Source: Actinophytocola sp044466355
GTDB lineage: Bacteria > Actinomycetota > Actinomycetes > Mycobacteriales > Pseudonocardiaceae
Direction of reading: 5' to 3'
Assembly (NCBI RefSeq): GCF_044466355.1
Contig: NZ_JBITMQ010000016.1
Coordinates: forward strand, 1-64,000
DNA length: 64,000 nt
Shown piece after piece: positions 1-7,387 of this stretch (position 1 is its first letter; every line of letters starts with the position of its first letter). Both the position numbers and the translations under genes were made by a program. Below the pieces are notes generated by a model that ran no database searches, was not told where the DNA came from, and was given only the letters and a program-made list of their open reading frames with translations.

Positions 1-69
1 CTCAAAACCGGCACCCGCTACGACGAAACAACCGCCTGGTCGCATCACGTCAACTCGGTTGCGGCTTGA
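1..69 (+). CDS. C-terminal tail of an upstream gene, possibly a transposase (partial)
   Basis: Frame 1 is open from the window edge and ends at TGA 67-69, giving 22 residues that include RYDETTAW. An arginine-tyrosine-aspartate stretch followed by T and A resembles the extreme C-terminus of IS5-type transposases (RYDKTA-like). That is weak evidence over so few residues. The gene just downstream at 942-1460 carries an IS5-type transposase DNA-binding domain, which makes an IS remnant here plausible. The gene body lies outside the window, so its identity is open. Confidence 0.35.
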   Translation, partial: LKTGTRYDETTAWSHHVNSVAA

Positions 70-390
70 CATTCAAGCTCCTGGGATGTCTTTCGGGAGT
101 GCCTGGTTCCGAGGCGCTCCCGGCGACACCTACGTCGGTCGCCTGGCCGTGACGGGGAGGGAGAGCACCCACAGCGGTGTCGCGTTCATGGGTCTCACCT
201 CCTCGGTCGGTGTCACGGTCGGCCGCACGCTACAAGCCCGACGATCACCGGGTCCACTCCTTTTCCGTCTTCCGTGCGCACCCGGTGTGCTGACGGCTGG
301 GCTCATCCGAACGGGTGTTCTTCGCCTGGTTTTTCGCTGGTCGCGCGCTCGCATCGGACATGACCCGCGTCGGTGGGCCTTGACGGGTGT
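70..390. other. Non-coding stretch, no convincing gene
   Basis: Open frames cross this stretch in several phases, but none has a ribosome-binding site or the strong third-position GC bias of real genes here. I see no repeat or RNA gene. It acts as the upstream spacer to the two ATACC-N7-GGTAT sites that begin at 391. Confidence 0.5.
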
Positions 391-407
391 ATACCCCCGG
401 CCGGTAT
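391..407. promoter_or_regulatory. CsoR-like operator 1 (ATACC-N7-GGTAT)
   Basis: The site reads ATACCCCCGGCCGGTAT: two 5-bp inverted arms separated by 7 bp, with a G/C-rich core. CsoR and RcnR family metal sensors are known to bind inverted repeats of this kind. An identically spaced copy lies 32 bp downstream centre to centre (about three helical turns), and a third is at 1558-1574. Assignment to CsoR is inference; no csoR gene is in the window. Confidence 0.55.
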
Positions 408-422
408 CTTGAGCGAACTTGG

Positions 423-439
423 ATACCCCCTGGTGGTAT
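423..439. promoter_or_regulatory. CsoR-like operator 2 (ATACC-N7-GGTAT)
   Basis: The site reads ATACCCCCTGGTGGTAT, with the same 5-7-5 architecture as the site at 391-407. It lies 48 bp before the GTG start at 488, a sensible place to control the small membrane protein that follows. Confidence 0.55.
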
Positions 440-487
440 TGCTGGCTGGGGGTTCGTCGCCAGACAAGAGAACCGGAGGTAGCCGTC

Positions 488-940
488 GTGAAGATCGTGG
501 TGAAGGGGCCGGCCTGGAACTTCGTCCAGCACCTGCTCGAGATGACGATCGCGATGTTCGTCGGCATGTTCGCGCTCGGCATGCCCGCGGAGATGCTGTT
601 CGAGTCGCTCGGCTGGACGGCGGTGACCGAGGACCTCGTGCCGAGCACGCTGCTGATGGCGACCTACATGAGCATCGGCATGGCCGCCTGGATGCGGTTC
701 CGGGGCTGTGGCTGGCCCGCCATCGCCGAGATGAGTCTCGCGATGTACGTGCCCTTCCTGATCATGTACCCGTTCTACGGCGCCGGCGTCGCGTCGAGCA
801 CCGCCGTGATGGTCGTCGGGCACGTGCTCATGACGCCCGCGATGGTCGTCGCGATGCTGTTCCGCCTGGACGAGTACACCCGTGTGCACGGGCACCACAA
901 GAAGGCGCACGCGGAGGAGAACCGGGAGCTGGTCGCCTGA
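488..940 (+). CDS. Small multi-pass membrane protein, possibly metal-regulated
   Basis: The product has 150 residues and about four hydrophobic segments, all within the first 130 residues. The tail is charged and His-rich (VHGHHKKAH), which might contact metal. I chose GTG 488 because GGAGGT lies 7 bp upstream; the open frame extends to 419 but runs back through the operator region. I do not recognise a named domain. Two ATACC-N7-GGTAT sites precede the gene and an HMA-domain gene converges on it with a 1-bp gap, so a role in copper or other metal handling is a reasonable guess. Proteins of this look in actinobacteria are sometimes labelled FliP-like, which I would not trust. Confidence 0.7.
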   Translation: MKIVVKGPAWNFVQHLLEMTIAMFVGMFALGMPAEMLFESLGWTAVTEDLVPSTLLMATYMSIGMAAWMRFRGCGWPAIAEMSLAMYVPFLIMYPFYGAGVASSTAVMVVGHVLMTPAMVVAMLFRLDEYTRVHGHHKKAHAEENRELVA

Positions 941-941
941 G

Positions 942-1460
942 TCAGTCGCCGACGGCCGCGACCCAGTCGAGCTCGTCGGCGGACGGTATGTGCCGGGCGG
1001 CTTCCACGACCTTCGGCCACGTGCCGTCCGAGCGCCAGCGTGCCAGGCGTGCGTAGAGCGTCTGCCACGGTCCGAACGCCGCGGGCACCTCGCGCCACGG
1101 CACGCCGTGGCGGTGTTTGTAGGCGATGCCTTCGAACAGCCGTCGCGTGCGTGCCGTGTCGCCGAGCAGGGGTGCCAGCCGCCGCCACGCCGAGTCCGAT
1201 ACCTGGGGTTCTACCGCCCCCGCCGTGGGGGTCTTCGGCGCGGTGGGTGGTTTCACCTGGAAACCGAGTTCGGTGATCGCCGCGGTCACGGACGCCGAGC
1301 TCGTCCGCCGCGGATCCAGCTCGACCTCGACCTCGCGTGTCCGGTACGTGGCGTGCGCCGCGTGTACGCCGGGGAGCGCGCGCAGCGTGTCGTCGATGAG
1401 GACGGCGCAGTCGGCGCAGTGCATGTTCCTGACGTGGAACGTGTGGATCGCCGTCTCCAC
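942..1460 (-). CDS. Fusion of HMA metal-binding domain and IS5-type transposase DNA-binding domain (DUF4096)
   Basis: The product has 172 residues in two parts. Residues 1-70 form a heavy-metal-associated (HMA/CopZ-type) domain with metal ligands in MHCADC (C15, C18) and the usual beta-alpha-beta pattern ending in AAITELGFQV. After a Pro/Thr linker (about 70-85), residues 87-155 match the N-terminal domain of IS5-family transposases (PWREVP, FGPWQTLYARLARW, DGTW). The protein stops at ELDWVAAVGD, just where transposases reach the first catalytic Asp of the DDE core, so no nuclease part remains. Start GTG 1460 has GGAGGG 8 bp upstream. Two BlaI-like boxes and one CsoR-like box lie in its promoter region. 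The parts suggest a metal-sensing DNA-binding protein made from a domesticated transposase. That function is inferred, not known to me from any characterised protein. Confidence 0.85.
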   Translation of the reverse strand: METAIHTFHVRNMHCADCAVLIDDTLRALPGVHAAHATYRTREVEVELDPRRTSSASVTAAITELGFQVKPPTAPKTPTAGAVEPQVSDSAWRRLAPLLGDTARTRRLFEGIAYKHRHGVPWREVPAAFGPWQTLYARLARWRSDGTWPKVVEAARHIPSADELDWVAAVGD

Positions 1461-1484
1461 CCGGCACTCCCTCCAACCCCGTAC

Positions 1485-1503
1485 CTACTATTGCGCACCG
1501 TAG
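1485..1503. promoter_or_regulatory. BlaI-like operator box, proximal copy
   Basis: CTACTATTGCGCACCGTAG matches the 19-bp frame CTACTA-N7-xxGTAG of the perfect boxes at 34250-34268 and 38749-38767, with two mismatches in the right arm. It sits 25 bp before the GTG start of the minus-strand HMA fusion gene, so a bound repressor would cover the promoter. Confidence 0.6.
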
Positions 1504-1531
1504 GTTGGAGGTTACCGGCCGTGTCCCGTTG

Positions 1532-1550
1532 CTACTAGGCCCCCTCGTAG
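1532..1550. promoter_or_regulatory. BlaI-like operator box, distal copy
   Basis: CTACTAGGCCCCCTCGTAG has the same 19-bp frame as the box at 1485-1503. It lies 47 bp away centre to centre. The left arm is perfect and the right arm has one or two mismatches. Tandem boxes suggest cooperative binding of dimers. Confidence 0.55.
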
Positions 1551-1557
1551 TTTTTCG

Positions 1558-1574
1558 ATACCAGGGTAGGGTAT
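1558..1574. promoter_or_regulatory. CsoR-like site (ATACC-N7-GGTAT)
   Basis: ATACCAGGGTAGGGTAT shares the exact 5-7-5 layout of the sites at 391 and 423. It lies between the divergent genes starting at 1460 (minus) and 1685 (plus), so it could serve either. Confidence 0.45.
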
Positions 1575-1684
1575 GTGGTCGGTCGTGCGCGGTTGGTAAG
1601 GCAATCGCAAGGTTTCGCGCCACGGTTCGTTCGACGACCGACTGCACAATCGCGGGGGAGTTGTCCTCGAAGCGTGGGAGCGGG

Positions 1685-2257
1685 ATGCGACGCGACGACC
1701 GTCCGATCGAGAGCGGTGGCCCCGTGCGGGCCACGTTCGTCGCTGTCGGTGAGCTGTTGTTGTGGCCACAGAGTGTGCGCGACCGCGCCGTCACCACGGA
1801 GGAGGCGGCCGCGTGGCCGGCGTTCGCGCTCGTCGTCGGCGAGCGCCGCGACCTGCTGGACTCACCGGCTCGGGCGCTGCTCGACCTGCTGGAACACGTG
1901 CGGCGGACGGAGAGGCCGGTGTCCGTCGCCGCGCGTTGCCGGTGGACCGTCGCGAACGCGCCGACGGCGTTGCTCCGGCTCACCGTCCAGGCGCGCCAGC
2001 CGATCCTCTTCGACGTCGACATCCTCGTGCCCACCGCGCGGCTCCTCGGGCTGCTGCCCGCCGTCGCGCGGGGAGTGCCGTTCGCCCTCACGACGAACAG
2101 GCACCTGCGGGACCTGGGCGACGCGGTCGACGTACGTCGGGTCCTCCGGCACGTCGTGGTGGTGCAGAGCCCACCCGTGCCCGAGCTGGCCGAGATCGCG
2201 GACGAACTCGCCTGGTCGCGCCCGCCCGTCGACGGCAGCGGACCCACCTGTCGCTGA
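1685..2257 (+). CDS. Hypothetical protein, 190 residues
   Basis: The frame has the strong GC3 bias of a real gene from about 1685 onward. ATG 1685 is preceded by GGGAG; the longer open frame upstream has ordinary codon use and crosses the regulatory sites, so I excluded it. The protein has no signal peptide or membrane segment. It is rich in Leu, Val, Ala and Arg with an alternating hydrophobic pattern, consistent with a soluble alpha/beta fold. I do not recognise a family. It is divergent from the HMA fusion gene and shares its control region. Confidence 0.6.
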   Translation: MRRDDRPIESGGPVRATFVAVGELLLWPQSVRDRAVTTEEAAAWPAFALVVGERRDLLDSPARALLDLLEHVRRTERPVSVAARCRWTVANAPTALLRLTVQARQPILFDVDILVPTARLLGLLPAVARGVPFALTTNRHLRDLGDAVDVRRVLRHVVVVQSPPVPELAEIADELAWSRPPVDGSGPTCR

Positions 2258-2356
2258 CCGTGTCACCGCGGCGCACCCGGACGTGGTCGGAACCTGTGAC
2301 CGGTAGAGGCCGCCGCCGAGCACCGTGACCTCCCAGCGCGATCCGAGGAGGTCCCT

Positions 2357-2875
2357 GTGAACGTCACCATGGCGACGACGACCGCGATCGGAGCGGTTCG
2401 AGGTCGGACACGTTCGATGGCCGCCCGGGTGCTCCCGGCGGGGTTCGCCGCGGGCGTGGCGGGGTGCCTCGGGTCGGTGCTGGTGCCGTGGGCGGTGACG
2501 GTGCCGTGGCTGATCGCGTGCTGCGGTGTGGTGTTCGCGGGGTCGATCGCGAGCGGGGTGCGGCGGGACGTCCGGTCGGTCACGCGGGTGGAACTGGTGC
2601 TCGAGACGGAACCGCGCGGTGTCGTGGTGCGCGGCCCGTGGGTGACGCGCAGGCGCGACCTCGGTGGCGTGCTGGCGATCCAGGCGTGGTGCGACTGCGT
2701 GCCGGTGCTGTTGCCCGAACTCGATCCGCACCTGGACGTCATCGAGGTGGTCTCGCGTGACGGCACGACCGTCCGGGTCACCCCGGGAACGGCGTTCGGG
2801 CCCGAGGTCCTGATGACGTGGCGGGAGTGGCTCGAACCGCTCGGCGTGAAGGTCGTCGACTGGCGGGCCGACTGA
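2357..2875 (+). CDS. Membrane-anchored hypothetical protein (PH-like membrane protein)
   Basis: The product has 172 residues. Two hydrophobic segments occupy about 24-75, and a soluble C-terminal half of beta-strand character contains 'VELVLETEPRGVVVRGPWVTRR'-type alternation typical of small bacterial PH-like domains. The start is GTG 2357 with AGGAGG 7 bp upstream. Its TGA overlaps the ATG of the next gene (TGATG at 2873-2877), so the two are translationally coupled and probably work together at the membrane. The specific function is unknown. Confidence 0.65.
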   Translation: MNVTMATTTAIGAVRGRTRSMAARVLPAGFAAGVAGCLGSVLVPWAVTVPWLIACCGVVFAGSIASGVRRDVRSVTRVELVLETEPRGVVVRGPWVTRRRDLGGVLAIQAWCDCVPVLLPELDPHLDVIEVVSRDGTTVRVTPGTAFGPEVLMTWREWLEPLGVKVVDWRAD

Positions 2876-4203
2876 TGTGGCGCGGTGTGGCTGCCGGGGC
2901 GGCCGTCATCTGCCTGTTCACCGGAGTGCCGCAGCCCACCGCGAGCGCGGAGCCGGGGCGGTGCCCGACGGTCGCGCCGCCGGGCGCCGCCGATGGCCGC
3001 CTGGCGTGTGCTGACCTGCGCGGCGTGGACCTCGCCCAGGATGACCTGGCCGGCGCGGACCTGCACGGAGCCGATCTGCGCGACGCGTACCTCGTCCAGA
3101 CGGATCTCGCCGGTGCCGACCTGGCCGGTGCGGACCTGCGGGGCGCCGACCTCGCCCAGGCGGATCTGCGCGGCGCGGATCTGACCGGGGCCGTTCTCAC
3201 CGGTGCCGACCTCGTCCAGGCCGACCTGACCGGCGTGGACGCGCGCGGCGCGGAGTTCGGGGAGGTCGACCTCAGCCAGGCGGACCTGCGCCACGCGGAC
3301 CTGCGCGATGCCGATCTGCGCGGCGCGGACCTGACGCAGGCCCTGGTCGACGACCTCGACCTGCGCGGCGCGAACCTGGCGGACATCGAGTGGCTCGACG
3401 CCGAGAAGGTTCGGCTGGACACCGCGAGCCTCCGGGGCCACCGGCAGATTTCCTGGCTGCTGTGCTGGCCGGCGCTGGCGCTCGCGCTGATCTGGTGGCG
3501 TGCGCGGACCGGGCACCTCGTGCGCCACCGAGCGACCACCCCGGTCCGTGCCGCCGAGGTCGTCATGGCCGGTGCGGCGGTCGCGCTCACGGTCGGCGGT
3601 CTCCTCCTGCTGGCCACCGGCGCGGCGCGGGCCATCGCCAGACAGGCGATGGCGTACCTGCGCACCGTCGATCCCGGTCCGCTCAGCGCGTTCGGCGCCG
3701 AACCAGCGCACCAGCTCCTGTCGGGTGCCGTCGCGGTGGTGATCGCCTGCGTGCTGTTCCCGTTGGCGCGGTCGCGGCGCCCACCGCGGCGACGGGCGCC
3801 GCGCACCGGGCAGGTGGTCATCGGCGGCCCCGAGACGAGAGGAGCCGCCGTTCTCCGCCGGTCCCGGACCGACGGCCCGGAGTCCCGCCTGGTGTCCGTG
3901 TCCGGTCTGGTCCTCGCGGGCGGCGGGCATGAACCGTACGTGCTGGTCGCGGGCAGAACGGACGCCAACCGCCCGGTGAGCAGGGTCCTGCCGTGGCACG
4001 CGCTGACACACGTCCACCTGATTCGCGTGCTCGGCACCGCGCACGCGAATCAGGCGGTGGTCACGCTGCACGAACCCGGCGCCGACGCGCCGACCGAGTA
4101 CGCGAAGGAACTGCACATCACCGGCGCGCACGTCATCCGGCTCCGCGCCACACTGCCCGCGGAGATGATCACGGACAGCGTGCGGGCACCGTCGTCGGAC
4201 TGA
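2875..4203 (+). CDS. Exported pentapeptide-repeat membrane protein
   Basis: The product has 442 residues. A signal-like segment covers residues 1-25. From about 46 to 170 it has some 25 tandem pentapeptides of the A(D/N)LxG type (for example ADLRGADLAQADL), which known structures fold into a right-handed quadrilateral beta-helix. Membrane segments follow at about 193-208, 229-250 and 281-298, then a soluble C-terminal region of about 140 residues. ATG 2875 overlaps the previous stop codon, which sets the start. Pentapeptide proteins include DNA-mimic gyrase protectors, but an exported, membrane-tethered form argues for a surface scaffold role. The ligand is unknown. Confidence 0.85.
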   Translation: MWRGVAAGAAVICLFTGVPQPTASAEPGRCPTVAPPGAADGRLACADLRGVDLAQDDLAGADLHGADLRDAYLVQTDLAGADLAGADLRGADLAQADLRGADLTGAVLTGADLVQADLTGVDARGAEFGEVDLSQADLRHADLRDADLRGADLTQALVDDLDLRGANLADIEWLDAEKVRLDTASLRGHRQISWLLCWPALALALIWWRARTGHLVRHRATTPVRAAEVVMAGAAVALTVGGLLLLATGAARAIARQAMAYLRTVDPGPLSAFGAEPAHQLLSGAVAVVIACVLFPLARSRRPPRRRAPRTGQVVIGGPETRGAAVLRRSRTDGPESRLVSVSGLVLAGGGHEPYVLVAGRTDANRPVSRVLPWHALTHVHLIRVLGTAHANQAVVTLHEPGADAPTEYAKELHITGAHVIRLRATLPAEMITDSVRAPSSD

Positions 4204-4214
4204 CCACCGCCACG

Positions 4215-4724
4215 TCAGCGCGGGCCGGGTCGCGCGAAGGCGGCCAGCGACAACAGGTAACGGTGCCCGGGCAGGCCGGACAGGACGACCTCATCGCCGG
4301 TCGGGACGAACCCGACGCGCGCGAGCACCGCACGGGAGCCGGCGTTGTCCTCGGCGGCGGAGGCGTGGAGTTCGCGCAGTCCGTAGTCCTGTGCCGCGGT
4401 CACGCACAGCTCGTTCACCGCGGTGGTGGCGAGTCCCCGGCCGGTCGCCTTCTCCGCGATCCGGAACCCCAGTTCGGCGGCACCGTCGGCCACGTCGACC
4501 AGGTTCACCCGGCCCAGGACCTCGTCGTCGTCACCGACCACGACGTGGAAATGGCACAATCCGGACTCCTGCTCGGCGAGCAGGCCGTGGAAACGCTCGT
4601 GGAACTCCGTGAAGTAGTCGTCACCCCGGTCGGGCACCGACGCCGCGAAGTAGGCACGGTTCTCCCGCTCGAACGCGAGCACGGCAGGGGCATGGTCACG
4701 ACGGAGGCGTTCGATCCTGTGCAC
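4215..4724 (-). CDS. GNAT-family N-acetyltransferase (RimJ/RimL-like)
   Basis: The product has 169 residues and one GNAT fold: an N-terminal helix-rich part, a central beta strand (VLGRVNLVDV), the acetyl-CoA pyrophosphate loop region in EKATGRGLATTAV (about 91-103), and the typical ASAAEDNAGSRAVLARVGF stretch of RimJ/RimL proteins. It should transfer an acetyl group from acetyl-CoA to a protein N-terminus or a small amine; the substrate cannot be read from sequence. It converges with the pentapeptide gene over an 11-bp gap. Confidence 0.85.
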   Translation of the reverse strand: MHRIERLRRDHAPAVLAFERENRAYFAASVPDRGDDYFTEFHERFHGLLAEQESGLCHFHVVVGDDDEVLGRVNLVDVADGAAELGFRIAEKATGRGLATTAVNELCVTAAQDYGLRELHASAAEDNAGSRAVLARVGFVPTGDEVVLSGLPGHRYLLSLAAFARPGPR

Positions 4725-4867
4725 ACGAGCACGGTACGCGCCGCCGTGACACGTCCCCGGAACACGTGACCGTCAGCGGAAAGTGGCTGAATAGCGCCTT
4801 CGGCGCATCCGCGTGGACCGAAGGACGCAGCCGTGAATCGTCGAATGGTCAACAATTTGGTTGGTGA

Positions 4868-4895
4868 TTGTCCTACCGGACGCGGTCTGTCTAAT
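4868..4895 (+). promoter_or_regulatory. Candidate sigma-70 type promoter for the subtilisin gene
   Basis: TTGTCC at 4868-4873 and TCTAAT at 4890-4895 are separated by 16 bp. They lie about 100 bp before the protease start. A 16-bp palindrome follows directly downstream, as expected for a repressor site overlapping the transcript start. Confidence 0.4.
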
Positions 4896-4902
4896 GTCGA
4901 GG

Positions 4903-4918
4903 GTGTCCGCGCGGACAC
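4903..4918. promoter_or_regulatory. Perfect 16-bp palindrome, likely operator
   Basis: GTGTCCGCGCGGACAC is self-complementary over all 16 bases, with no spacer. It sits 8 bp after the candidate -10 element and 74 bp before the protease start codon. The cognate regulator is unknown. Confidence 0.45.
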
Positions 4919-4992
4919 GCCACATCCCTGCATCACACCTGCGGCCAGCGTGCCCCGGGTGTGCTTCCCCTACCCCGAGGGAGAACCCCGAT

Positions 4993-6813
4993 ATGGGAGA
5001 AGTTCGCGTGTCCTGGTTACGAAGACTGGCCGGCCTCACGGTGGCCGCGGCCGCGGCGACGGCGGGCCTCGCCGCGACGCCCGCGGCGGCGGCCGAGGGT
5101 GACGTGCTCGGCGCGGGCCGGGCGGGCGCCATCGACGGCAGCTACATCGTCGTGCTCCGTGACGACGCCTCGGCGCGATCCGCCGCGGCCACCACGGCGC
5201 GGTCACTGACCACCGAACACGGCGGCGAGGCACGCGTGGTGTACCGCCACGCGCTCAACGGGTTCGCCGCCCGGATGACCGAGCGGCAGGCCAGGGCGAT
5301 GGCCGCCGACCCGCGCGTCGAGTACGTCGAGCAGGACGCCGTCGTGCGCGCCACCACCGACCAGCTGAACCCGCCGTCGTGGGGCCTGGACCGGATCGAC
5401 CAGCGTGACCTGCCGCTGGACGACAAGTACTCCTACGCGCCGACCGCCGCCAACGTGCACGCGTACGTGATCGACACCGGCATCCGGACCAGCCACACCA
5501 CCTTCGGCGGGCGCGCCACCTGGGGCACCAACACCGTCGGCGACGGCAACGACAGCGACTGCAACGGGCACGGCACGCACGTGGCCGGCACCATCGGCGG
5601 CGCGGAGTACGGCGTCGCCAAGGGCGTCCAGCTGGTCGCCGTCAAGGTGCTCGACTGCGGCGGTTCCGGCAGCTTCGCCGGGGTCATCGAGGGCATCGAC
5701 TGGGTGACCGCGAACGCCGTCAAGCCCGCCGTCGCGAACATGAGCCTCGGCGCGTCCGGCAGCCACGCGGCGACCGAGGACGCGGTGCGCAACTCCATCG
5801 CCTCCGGTGTCACGTACGCGATCGCGTCCGGCAACTCCAGCGCGGACGCCTGCAACTACACCCCGGCCAGGGTCGCCGAGGCGATCACGGTGAACGCGAC
5901 GGACTCGTCCGACACGCGGGCCTCCTTCTCCAACTACGGCTCGTGCACCGACATCTTCGCGCCCGGCGTCGGCATCACGTCGTCCTGGAGCACCGGTGAC
6001 TCCGCGAGCAACACGATCAGCGGCACGTCCATGGCGACGCCGCACGTCGCGGGCGCGTCCGCGCTGTGGCTCGCCGACCACCCGAGCGACGCGCCCGCCA
6101 CCGTGGCGGCCGCGCTCGTCGCCAACTCGACCCCCGGCAAGGTGCTCAACCCGGGTACCGGCTCGCCCAACCAGTTGCTGTTCACCCCGTCCGACGGCAC
6201 GCCCGGCGCGCCGCTCGTCGCCAACCCGGGCAACCAGACGAGCAGTGCGGGGACCGCGGACTCGGTGCAGCTGACCGCGTTCGGCGGGACCGCGCCGTAC
6301 ACGTGGTCGGCGACCGGCCTGCCCGCGGGCATGGCGATCGACGCGGCGGGCCTGGTGTCCGGCACGCCGAGCACCGAGGGCACCTACGAGGTGACCGCGA
6401 CCGCCACCGACAGCGCGGGCCTGTCGGCCAGCACGACGTTCGGCTGGACCGTGTTCCCGCCGAGCACCGACTGCGCCGCCAAGTCCGCCAAGAAGAAGGT
6501 CGCCATCACCGACAACTCGACGGTGGACAGCCCGATCGCGATCAGCGGCTGTGGGGGTGCGGGCAGCTTCGAGGCGACGGCCGAGGTGCACATCGACCAC
6601 ACCTGGATCGGTGACCTCGTGGTGGACCTCGTCGCCCCCGACGGGAGCGTGTACAACCTGCACAACAGGACCGGCAGCGGCACGGACGACATCAACCAGG
6701 TCTACACGGTCGACCTGTCCGGTGAGCTCGCCAACGGCACCTGGATCCTGCGGGTCAGCGACCGGGCGGCCGGTGACACCGGCCGGATCGTGAGCTGGAC
6801 GCTGGACCTGTGA
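4993..6813 (+). CDS. Secreted subtilisin-like serine protease (S8) with proprotein-convertase P domain
   Basis: The product has 606 residues. A signal peptide covers about 1-34, followed by an inhibitor I9 propeptide (about 49-120) that should act as a folding chaperone. The peptidase S8 domain has catalytic D161 (VIDTG), H193 (NGHGTHVAG) and S346 (GTSMATPHVAG), with N281 in the oxyanion hole. Next come an Ig-like putative-Ig region (about 420-505, ending VTATATDSAGLS) and a C-terminal P/Homo-B domain (about 520-606, HTWIGDLVVDLVAPDG). I chose ATG 4993 for its upstream GAGGGA; GTG 5008 is an alternative. It should be an extracellular nutrient-scavenging protease, with the P domain aiding stability. 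A strong terminator follows. Confidence 0.95.
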   Translation: MGEVRVSWLRRLAGLTVAAAAATAGLAATPAAAAEGDVLGAGRAGAIDGSYIVVLRDDASARSAAATTARSLTTEHGGEARVVYRHALNGFAARMTERQARAMAADPRVEYVEQDAVVRATTDQLNPPSWGLDRIDQRDLPLDDKYSYAPTAANVHAYVIDTGIRTSHTTFGGRATWGTNTVGDGNDSDCNGHGTHVAGTIGGAEYGVAKGVQLVAVKVLDCGGSGSFAGVIEGIDWVTANAVKPAVANMSLGASGSHAATEDAVRNSIASGVTYAIASGNSSADACNYTPARVAEAITVNATDSSDTRASFSNYGSCTDIFAPGVGITSSWSTGDSASNTISGTSMATPHVAGASALWLADHPSDAPATVAAALVANSTPGKVLNPGTGSPNQLLFTPSDGTPGAPLVANPGNQTSSAGTADSVQLTAFGGTAPYTWSATGLPAGMAIDAAGLVSGTPSTEGTYEVTATATDSAGLSASTTFGWTVFPPSTDCAAKSAKKKVAITDNSTVDSPIAISGCGGAGSFEATAEVHIDHTWIGDLVVDLVAPDGSVYNLHNRTGSGTDDINQVYTVDLSGELANGTWILRVSDRAAGDTGRIVSWTLDL

Positions 6814-6819
6814 TCGACG

Positions 6820-6855
6820 GGGCCGGTGGTGGGTCTCCCCGCCACCGGCCCTTTT
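6820..6855 (+). terminator. Rho-independent terminator after the subtilisin gene
   Basis: Arms GGGCCGGTGG (6820-6829) and CCACCGGCCC (6842-6851) are perfectly complementary around a 12-base loop. TTTT follows at 6852-6855. It starts 7 bp after the stop codon. Confidence 0.85.
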
Positions 6856-7024
6856 CGTATATCAGAAGAGACCGGAACGTGCGGTGTGATGCCCCGCAGT
6901 GATCGGACCGGTACGCCTCTTCCCAGTTCTGGCCGGTAACCAAGCGGGTTCCGATCGTGAGTTTTGCGAACTATCTTGCCTATCTGGAGGTCGCCTAATA
7001 TATTTCACGCCAACGGAGGTGCCC

Positions 7025-7387
7025 ATGGATGTGCAGCCAGTCGTTGGTGAACCGGATCCCCGGGTTCGCGTCGTGGAGTCCGCCGAGGGGCTCGCGGTGG
7101 TCGGCTGGCGGTGCGCCGGGTGCGGGCTCGCGGTCGTGGAGCCGTCCCTCCGCTGCGGTGACTGCGGCGCGCGGGTCGACCAGGTTTCCTTGCGTCCCAA
7201 CGGGATCGTGTGGTCCTGGACGGCGATGGGCGTCGGGCCGGACCGGGGGACGGCCTTCGCCTACGTCGACCTCGACGACGGTCCCCGGGTGCTCGTCCGG
7301 CTCGACGGCGACGCCCCGCGCGCGGTCGGCACCCGGGTGCGGGTGCGCGCCGTGACGCCCGGTGGCGACCTGGAGGCCGGGGCATGA
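7025..7387 (+). CDS. DUF35 OB-fold / zinc-ribbon protein, thiolase partner
   Basis: The product has 120 residues. A rubredoxin-like zinc ribbon with two Cys pairs (CAGC and CGDC) is followed by an OB-fold (about 65-115, RVLVRLDGDA). DUF35 proteins bind acyl-CoA and pair with thiolase-fold enzymes, as in ChsH2-Ltp2 of steroid side-chain degradation and archaeal thiolase/HMG-CoA synthase complexes. ATG 7025 has GGAGGT upstream. Its stop overlaps the thiolase start by 4 bp (ATGA), so the two are probably made in equal amounts as a complex. An AT-rich stretch with TAATAT at 6996-7001 is the likely operon promoter. It is the first gene of the ten-gene unit. Confidence 0.85.
   Translation: MDVQPVVGEPDPRVRVVESAEGLAVVGWRCAGCGLAVVEPSLRCGDCGARVDQVSLRPNGIVWSWTAMGVGPDRGTAFAYVDLDDGPRVLVRLDGDAPRAVGTRVRVRAVTPGGDLEAGA

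Noticed and set aside
59..412. Plus-strand open frame before the small membrane protein
   Set aside because: It runs through the first metal-type operator, has no ribosome-binding site and lacks GC3 bias.
2263..4131. Minus-strand frame opposite the pentapeptide gene with apparent repeats (AQVR, QVGL)
   Set aside because: The repeats are the reflection of the plus-strand A(D/N)LxG codons; there is no start signal or domain.
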